64,000 nucleotides of DNA, taken from positions 64,263,184-64,327,183 of the forward strand of contig CM043942.1 of assembly GCA_014529385.2 (NCBI GenBank), given 5' to 3'. A program made the position numbers and the translations under genes. Below the pieces are notes generated by a model. It worked only from the letters and a program-made list of their open reading frames with translations, did no database searches and was not told the DNA's origin. Source of the stretch: Adiantum capillus-veneris. Its lineage: Eukaryota; Streptophyta; Polypodiopsida; Polypodiales; Pteridaceae. How positions within the stretch are numbered: position 1 is the first letter of the stretch; each line of letters starts with the position of its first letter. This document shows, one piece after another, positions 54,995-64,000 of the stretch.

Positions 54995-57900
54995 CTCCCT
55001 TACATAAGAGAGTATAGGTTGGACAAGTGGTGGACCTTAAAGCTACAGCATCCATGCTACTGGACATGATAGGTAGGAAATCTAGTTGAATATTGTATGT
55101 ATAATATATATGTAATAGATCTAGCTTGGACAAGTGGTGGACCTTGGAGCAAAACCCCATGTAAAACATATCATGCACATTCCAAGTGGTGAGAAAAAAT
55201 ATCATTTAAGATATAGCCTTATAGGTTGGACAAGTGGTGGACCTTAACACCAAGATATTCTTAATGTAATGACATAGAGTGGAAAACTACATGGTGCATC
55301 TTGAGACCAAACGATGCTACTACCGATAATAGCTTGGACAAGTGGTGGACCTTGAAAGTAATCCCCCATCTACGAAATATCGTGAGTTTAAGGTATTTTG
55401 ATGGAGCCTAGCATCTTGGAGAAATGGTGCAGCTTGCTTCTCTTCATGTTTCAATGGAGCCTATCTTGGACAAATGGTGGAGCATCCTTCTCTCCATGTT
55501 TCAATGGAGCCTAGCTTGCACAAGTGGTGGACCTTTGCTTCTCTCTATGATTCAAGTGGTGGACCTTGGAACCAAACCCCCATGTAAAACCTATCATGGT
55601 CACTCCAAGTGGTGAGAAAGAATAACCTTTAAGATATAGCCTTATAGGTTGGACAAGTGGTGGACCTTAACACCCAAATATTCTTAATATAATGACATAG
55701 AGTGAAAAAGTGGTGAATCTTGAGACAAAACCACTCATGCTACTAGCGATAACAGCTTGGACAACTGGTGGACCTTGAACGTAAACCCCGCATGTTTCAA
55801 TGGAGCCTATCTTGGACAAATGGTGGAGCATCGTTCTCTCCATGTTTCAATGGAGCCTAGCTTGGACAAGTGGTGGACGCTTGTTTCTCTCTATGTTTCA
55901 ATAGAGTTAGCTTGGACAAGTGGTGGACCTTGGAACCAAACCCCCATGTAAAACCTATCATGGTCACTCCAAATGGTGAGAAAGAATAACCTTAATGATA
56001 TATCCTTATAGGTTGGACAAGTGGTGGACCTTAACACCCATATATTCTTAATATAATGACATAGAGTGGAAAAGTGGTGAATCTTGAGACCAAACCACTC
56101 AGGCTACTACCAATAATAGCTTGGACAAGTGTTGGACCATGAATGTAAACCCCTCATCTATGACATATCGTGGGTTTAATGTTTTTCGATGGAGCCTAGC
56201 ATCTTGGAGACATGGTGCAGCTTGCTTCTCGTCATGTTTCAATGGAGCCTATCTTGGACAAATGGTGGAGCATCCTTCTCTCCATGTTTCAATGGAGCCT
56301 AGCTTGGACAAGTGGTGGACCTTTGCTTCTCTCTCTGTTTCAATAGAGTTAGCTTGGACAAGTGGTAGACCTTGGAACCAAATCCCCATGTAGAACCTAT
56401 CATGGTCACTCCAAGTGGTAAGAGAGAATAACGTTTAAGATATGGACTTATAGGTTGGACAAGTGGTGGACCTTAACACCTACATATTCTTAATATAATG
56501 ACATAGAGTGGAAAAGTGGTGAATCTTGAGACAAAACCACTTATGCTACTAGCGATGATAGCTTGGACAAGTGTTGGTACTTGAATGTAAACCCCCCATG
56601 TACAAAATATCGTGGGTTTAAGGTATTTCGATGAAGCCTAGCATCTTGGAGACATAGTGCAGCTTGCTTCTCTTCATGTTTCAATGGAGTCTATCTTGGA
56701 CAAATAGTGGAGCATCCTTCTCTCCATGTTTCAATGGACCCTAGCTTGGACAAGTGGTGGACCTTTGCTGATCTCTATGATTCAATATAGTTAGCTTGGA
56801 CAAATGGTGGACCTTGGAACCAAACCCTTATGTAAAACCTATCATGGTCACTCCAAGTGGTGAGAAAGAATAACCTTTAAGATATAGCCTTATAGGTTGG
56901 ACAAGTGGTGGACCTTAATACCCAAATATTCTTAATATAATGACATAGAGTGAAAAAGTGGTGAATCTTGAGATAAAGCTACTCATGCTACTAGCGATAA
57001 TAGCTTGAACAAGTGGTGGACCTTGAACATAAACCCCCCATGTTTCAATAGACTTAGCTTCGACAAATGGTGGAGCATCGTTCTCTCTATGTTTCAATGG
57101 AGCCTAGCTTGGACAAGTGGTCGACCTTTGTTTCTCTCTATGTTTCAATAGAGTTAGCTTGGACAAGTGGTGGAACTTGGAACCAAACCCCCATGTAAAA
57201 CCTATCATGGTCACTCCAAGTGGGAAGAAAGAATTACCTTTAAGATGTAGCCTTATAGGTTGGACAAGTGGTGGCCCTTAACACCCACATATTCTTAATA
57301 AAAGTGGTGAATCTTGAGACAAAACCACTCAGGCTACTAGCAATAATAGCTTAGACAAGTGGTGGACGTTGAATGTAAACCCCTCATCTATGAAATTTCG
57401 TGGGTATAATGTATTTCGATGGAGCGTAGCATCTTGGAGACATGGTGCAGCTTGCTTCTCGTCATGTTTCAATGGAGCCTATCTTGGACAAATGGTGGAG
57501 CATCCTTCTCTCCATGTTTCAATGGACCCTAGCTTGGACAAGTGGTAGACCTTTGTTTCTCTCTATGTTTCAATAGAGTTAGCTTGCACAAGTGGTGGAC
57601 CTTGGAACCAAACCCCCATGTAAAACCTATCATGGTCACTCCAAGTGGTAAGAAAGAATAACGTTTAAGATGTAGCCTTTTAGGTTGGACAAGTGGTGGA
57701 CGTTAGCACCCACTTATTCTTAATAAAAGTGGTGAATCTTGAGACCAAACCACTCAGGCTACTAGCAATAATAGGTTGTACAAGTGGTGGACCTTGAATG
57801 TAAACCCCTCATCTATGAAATTTCGTGGGTATAATGTATTTCGATGGAGCGTAGCATCTTGGAGACATGGTGCAGCTTGCTTCTCGTCATGTTTCAATGG

Positions 57901-60900
57901 AGCCTATCTTGGACAAATGGTGGAGCATCCTTCTCTCCATGTTTCAATGGACCCTAGCTTGGACAAGTGGTAGACCTTTGTTTCTCTCTATGTCTCAATA
58001 GAGTTAGCTTGCACAAGTGGTGGACCTTGGAACCAAACCCCCATGTAAAACCTATCATGGTCACTCCAAGTGGTAAGAAAGAATAACGTTTAAGATGTAG
58101 CCTTTTAGGTTGGACAAGTGGTGGACCTTAGCACCCACTTATTCTTAATAAAAGCGGTGAATCTTGAGACCAAACCACTCAGGCTACTAGCAATAATAGG
58201 TTGTACAAGTGGTGGACCTTGAATGTAAACCCCCCATCTACGAAATATGGTGGGTTTAAGGTATTTAGATGGAGTCTAGCATCTTGGAGACATGGTGCAC
58301 CTTGCTTCTCTTCATGTTTCAATGGAGCCTTTCTTGGACAAATGGTGGAGCATCCTTCTCATCATGTTTCAATGGACCCTAGCTTGGACAAGTGGTGGAC
58401 CTTTGCTTCTCTCTCTGTTTCAATATAGTTAGCTTGGACAAGTGGTGGAGCTTGGAACCAAACCCCCATGTAAAACCTATCATGGTTACTCCAAGTGATA
58501 AGAAAGAATAACCTTTAAGATATAGACTTATAGGATGGACAAGTGGTGGATCTTAACACCCACATATTCTTAATATAATGACATAGAGTGGAAAAGTGGT
58601 GAAACTTGAAACAAATCCACTCATGCTACTAGCGATAATAGCTTGGACAAGTATCGACCCTTGAATGTAAACCGCCCATGTACAAAATATCCTGGGTTTA
58701 AGGTATTTCGATGAAGCCTAGCATCTTGGAGACATGGTGCAGCTTGCTTCTCTTCATTTTTCGATGGAGCCTATCTTGGACAAATGGTGGAGCATCCTTC
58801 TCTCCATGTTTCAATGGACCCTTGCTTGGACAAGTGGTGGACCTTTGCTTCTCTCTATGATTCAATAGAGTTTTCTTGGACAAGTGGTGGACCTTGGAAC
58901 TCAAACCCCCATGTAAAACCTATCATGATCACTCCAAGTGGTGAGAAAGAATAACCTTTAAAATATAGGCTTATAGGTTGGACAAGTGGTGGACCTTAAC
59001 ACCCAAATATTCTTAAAATAATGACCTAGAGTGAAAAAGTGGTGAATCTTGACACAAAACCACTCATGCTACTAGCGATAATAGCTTGGACAAGTGGTGG
59101 AACTTGAACGTAAACCCCCCACGTTTCAATAGACTTAGCTTCGACAAATGGTGGAGCATTGTTCTCTCCATCTTTCAATGGAGCCTAGCTTGGATAAGTA
59201 GTGGACCTGTTTTTCTCTCTAGGTTTCAATAGAGTTAGCTTGGACAAGTGGTGGACCTTGGAACCAAACCCCCATGTAATACCTATCATGTTCACTCCAA
59301 CTGGTGAGAAAGAATTACCTTAATGATATATCCTTATAGGTTGGACGAGTGGTGGACCTTAACACCCAGATATTCTCAATATAATGGCATAGAGTGGAAA
59401 AGTGGTGAATCTTGAGACCAAACTACTCATGCTACTAGCGATAATAGGGCGGACAAGTGGTGGACCTTGAATGTAAACCCCCCATCTACGAAATATCATG
59501 GGTTTAAGGTATTTAGATGGAGCCTAGCATCTTGGAAACATGGTGCACCTTGCTTCTCTTCATGTTTCAATGGAGCCTATCTTGGACAAATGTTGGAGCA
59601 TCCTTCTTTCCATGTTTCAATGGACCCTAGCTTGCACAAGTGGTGGACCTTTGCTTCTCTCTATGTTTCAATAGAGTTAGCTTGGACAAGTGGTGGACCT
59701 TGGAACCAAACCCCAATGTAAAACCTATCATGGTCACTGCAAGTCGTGAGAAAGAATAACCTTTAAGATATAGCCTTATAGGTTGGACAAGTGGTGGACC
59801 TTAACACCGAGATATCCTTAATATAATGACATAGAGTGATAAAGTGGTGAATCTTGAGACGAAACCACTCATGCTACTAGGGATAATAGCTTGGACAAAT
59901 GGTGGACCTTGAACGTAAACCCCCAATGTTTTAATAGAGTTAGCTTCGAGAAATGATGGAGCATCCTTCTCTCCATGTTTCAATGGAGCCTATCTTAGAC
60001 AAGTGGTGGACCTTTGCTTCTCTCTATAATTCAATAAAGTTAGCTTGGACAAGTGGTGGAACTTGAAACCAAACCCCCATGTAAAACCTATCATGGTCAC
60101 TCCAAGTGGTAAGAAAGAATACCCTTTAAGATGTAGCCTTATAGGTTGTACAAGTGGTGGACCTTAACACCCACATATTCTTAATATAATGACATAGAGT
60201 GGAAAAGTGGTGAATCTTGAGACCAAACCACTCAAGCTACTACCAATAATAGCTTGGACAAGTGTTGGACCTTGAATGTAAACCCCTCATCTACGACATA
60301 TCATGGGTTTAATGTTTTTAGATGGAGCCTAGCATCTTGGAGACATGGTGCAGCTTGCTTCTCGTCATGTTTCAATGGAGCCTATCTTGGACAAATGGTA
60401 GAGCATCCTTCTCTCCATGTTTCAATGGAGCATAGCTTGGACAAGTGGTGGAACTTTGCTTCTCTCTCTGTTTCAATAGAGTTAGCTTGGACAAGTGGTG
60501 GAGCTTGGAACGAAACCCCCATATAAAACCTATCATGGTCACTCCAAGTGGTAAGAAAGAATAACCTTTAAGATATAGACTTATAGGTTGGACAAGTGGT
60601 GGAGCTTGAATGTAAACCCCCCATCTACGAAATATGGTGGGTTTAAGGTATTTAGATGGAGTCTAGCATCTTGGAGACATGGTGCACCTTGCTTCTCTTT
60701 ATGTTTCAATGGAGCCTATCTTGGACAAATGGTGGAGCATCCTTCTCTCCATGTTTCAATGGACCCTAGCTTGGACAAGTGGTGGACCTTTGCTTCTCTC
60801 TCTGTTTCAATAGAGTTAGCTTGGACAAGTGGCGGAGCTTGGAACCAAACCCTCATGTAAAACCTATCATGGTTACTCCAAGTGGTAAGAAAGAATAACC

Positions 60901-63900
60901 TTTAAGATATAGACTTATAGGTTGGACAAGTGGTGGACCTTAACACCCACATATTCTTAATATAATGACATAGAGTGGAAAAGTGGTGAATCTTGAGACA
61001 AATCCACTCATGCTACTAGCGATAATAGCTTGGACAAGTATCGGCCCTTGAATGTAAACCGCCCATGTACAAAATATCCTAGATTTAAGGTATTTTCGTG
61101 AAGCCTAGCATCTTGGAGACATGGTGCATCTTGCTTCTCTTCATTTTTTGATGGAGCCTATCTTGGACAAATGGTGGAGCATCCTTCTCTCCATGTTTCA
61201 ATGGACCCTAGCTTGGACAAGTGGTGGACCTTTGCTTCTCTCTATGATCTAATAGAGTTTGCATGGACAAGTGGTGGACCTTGGAACTCAAACCCCCATG
61301 TAAAACCTATCATGGTCACTCCAAGTGGTGAGAAAGAATAACCTTTAAAATATAGGCTTAAAGGTTGGACAAGTGGTCGTCCTTAACACCCAAATATTCT
61401 TAATATAATGACATAGAGTGAAAAAGTGGTGAATCTTGAGACAAAACCACTCATGCTACTAGCGATAATAACTTGGACAAGTCGTGAAACTTGAACGTAA
61501 ACCCCCCATGTTTCAATAGACTTAGCTTCGAAAAATGGTGGAGCATCGTTCTCTCCATCTTTCAATGGAGCCTAGCTTGGACAAGTAGTGGACGTTTGTT
61601 TCTCTCTAGGTTTCAATAGAGTTAGCTTCGACAAGTGGTGGACCTTGAAACCAAACCCCAATGGTAAACCTATCATGATCACTCCAAGTCGTGAGAAAGA
61701 ATAACCTTTAAGATATAGCCTTATAGGCTAGACAAGTGGTGGACCTTAACACCGAGATATCCTTAATATAATGACATAGAGTGATAAAGTGGTGAATCTT
61801 GAGACAAAACCACTCATGCTACTAGCGGTAATAGCTTGGACAAGTGGTGGACCTTGAACGTAAACCCCCCATGTTTCAATAGAGTTAGCTTCGAGAAATG
61901 ATGGAGCATCCTTCTCTCCATGTTTCAATGGAGCCTACCTTAGACAAGTGGTAGACCTTTGCTTCTCTCTATAATTCAATAGAGTTAGCTTGGACAAGTG
62001 GTGGAACTTGAAACCAAACCCCCATGTAAAACCTATCATGGTCACTCCAAGTGGTAAGAAAGAATATCCTTTAAGATGTAGCCTTATAGGTTGTACAAGT
62101 GGTGGACCTTCACACCCACATATTCTTAATATAATGACATAGAGTGGAAAAGTGGTGAATCTTGAGACCAAACCACTCAGGCTACTACCAATAATAGCTT
62201 GGACAAGTGTTGGACCTTAAATGTAAATCCCTCATCTACGACATATCATGGGTTTAATGTTTTTTGATGGAGCGTAGCATCTTGGAGACATAGTGCAGCT
62301 TGCTTCTCGTCATGTTTCAGTGGAGCCTATCTTGGACAAATGGTGGAGCATCCTTCTCTCCATGTTTCAATGGAGCCTTTCTTGGACAAGTGGTGGACCT
62401 TTCCTTCTCTCCAAGTGGTAAGAAATAATACCCTTTAATATGTAGCCTTATAGGTTGTACAAGTGGTGGACCTTAACACCCACATATTCTTTATATAATG
62501 ACATAGAGCGGAAAAGTGGTGAATCTTGAGACCAAACCACTCAAGCTACTACCAATAATAGCTTGGACAAGTGTTGGACCTTGAATGTAAACCCCCCATC
62601 TATGAAATATGGTGGGTTTAAGGTATTTAGATGGAGCCTAACATCTTGGAGACATGGTACACATTGCTTCTCTTCATGTTTCAATGGAGCCTATCTTGGA
62701 CAAATGGTGGAGCATCCTTCTCTCCATGTTTCAATGGACCCTAGCGTGGACAAGTGGTGGACCTTTGCTTCTCTCTCTGTTTCAATAGAGTTAGCTTGGA
62801 CAAGTGGTGGAGCTTGGAACCAAACCCCCATGTCAAACCTATCAAGGTTACTCCAAGTGGTAAGAAAGAATAACCTTTCAGATATAGACTTACAGGTTGG
62901 ACAAGTGGTGTACCTTAACACCCACATATTCTTAATATAATGACATAGAGTGGAGAAGTGGTGTATCTTGAGACAAATCCACTCATGCTACTAGCGATAA
63001 TAGCTTGGACAAGTATCGGCCCTTGAATGTAAACCCCCCATGTACAAAATATCCTGGGTTTAAGGTATTTCGATGCAGCCTAGCATCTTGGAGACATGGT
63101 ACAACTTGCTTCTCTTCATTTTTTGATGGAGCCTATCTTCCACCAATGGGGGATCATCCTTCTCTAAATGTCTCAATGGAGCCTAGCTTGGACAAGTGGT
63201 GGATATTTGCTTCTCTATATGTTTCAATAGATTTAGCTTGGACAAGTGGTGGGCCTTGTAACCAAACTCCCATGTAAAACCTATCATGGTAACTCCAAGT
63301 GGTGAGAAAGAATAAACTTGAAGATATAGCCTTATAGGTTGGACAAGTGGTGGACTTTAGCACCCAGATATTCTTAATATAATGACATAGAGTGGAAAAG
63401 TGGTGAATCTTGAGTCCAAACCACTCATGCTACTAGAGATAATAGGTTGGACAAGTGTTGGACCTTGAATGTAAACCCCCCATGTACGAAATATCATGGG
63501 TTTAAGGTTTTTCAATGGAGATAAGCATCTTGGAGACATGGTGTAGCTTGCTTCTCTTCATGTTTCAATGGAGCGTATCTTGGACAAATGGTGGAGCATC
63601 CTTCTCTCCATGTTTCAATGGACCCTAGCTTGGACAAGTGGTTGACCTTTGCTTCTCTCTATGTTTCAATAGAGTTATCTTGGACAAGTGGTTGACCTTG
63701 GAACCAAACCCCCATGTAAAACCTATCATGGTCATTCCAAGTGGTCAGAAAGAATACCCTTTAAGATATAGCCTTATAGGTTGGACAAGTGGTGGACCTT
63801 AACACCAAGATCTCCTTAATATAATGACATAGGGTGGAAAACTGGTGAATCTTGAGACCAAACCACTCATGCTACTAGTGATAATAGGTTGGACAAGTGG

Positions 63901-64000
63901 TGGACCTTGAATGTAAACCCCCCATGTAGGAAATATCATGGGTTTAAGATATTTCAATGGAGCCTAGCATTTTTGAGACATGGTGCAACTTGCTTCTCTT
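54995..64000 (+). repeat. Satellite array 5, higher-order repeat (about 440 and 362 bp)
   Basis: The landmark CCTTATAGGTTGGACAAGTG or a close variant recurs 22 times from about 55219 to 63777. Most steps fall into two classes, roughly 421-447 and 361-365 bp, with one of 338. The full unit holds seven degenerate monomers of GGACAAGTGGTGGACCTT; the short form lacks about 80 bp. Fixed linkers are shared with array 2 (AATATAATGACATAGAGTGG, CATGTTTCAATGGAGCCTA). The array runs past the window end. The roughly 90-codon plus-strand frames in many units are repeat translations, not conserved genes. Confidence 0.95.

Noticed and set aside
54995-63540. Repeated plus-strand frames of about 90 codons (DKWWTLNVNP...) and minus-strand frames of 60-78 codons
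   Set aside because: They recur because the satellite recurs. Unit lengths are mostly not multiples of three, the frames open and close at random between units, and no start context or splice signal is shared.

Overview
This window is nuclear DNA from a land plant. It has plant-type Ty1/copia and Ty3/gypsy retroelements, primer sites matching plant initiator tRNA-Met, a CACTA-type terminus, several MITE-like insertions, and genes split by introns that are swollen with satellite repeats. Hardly any intact gene remains. Together with a transposase-like protein of a type I associate mainly with non-seed plants and oomycetes, this suggests a large, repeat-rich genome, possibly a fern or another seed-free plant. 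The lineage is inference.

Layout. 0.8-9.2 kb: a minus-strand copia element ('A'), broken up and carrying a second, non-autonomous LTR element ('B') inside its reverse transcriptase. 9.2-11.5 kb: a decayed gypsy integrase, a GC-rich palindromic MITE, and a TIR element with a tRNA-like SINE head. 12-20.6 kb: a plus-strand copy of A, again with B at the same site, followed by a 4.9-kb tandem duplication. 20.6-34 kb: satellite arrays around two FCP1/NIF-type phosphatase-like genes and a SET-domain gene, all on the minus strand. 34-39 kb: a minus-strand gag-protease retroelement without reverse transcriptase. 40.4-45 kb: an array of long palindromes in two blocks. 45.3-46.3 kb: a CACTA remnant with a 24-bp minisatellite. 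46.8-50.5 kb: a transposon terminus and a 908-codon DDE-like (DUF7869-type) transposase reading frame. 50.5-52.4 kb and 54.5-64 kb: more of the same satellite family, running off the window edge.

The most interesting inference is a large DNA transposon. A 16-bp terminus (AAGACCATATTAGGTA) occurs at 20608 and 46954. At both places it abuts the two complementary halves of one copia sequence, with a 4-bp target duplication (AAGA), and the uninterrupted target survives at about 15686-15695. The DUF7869-type gene ends about 280 bp inside one terminus. The satellite that fills the introns of this gene also surrounds the phosphatase-like and SET genes, so these may be cargo of a single giant element later broken by an inversion. 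Most of the better-preserved reading frames carry one or two point lesions (TGA codons or single-base deletions), so they are either recent pseudogenes or uncorrected assembly errors.
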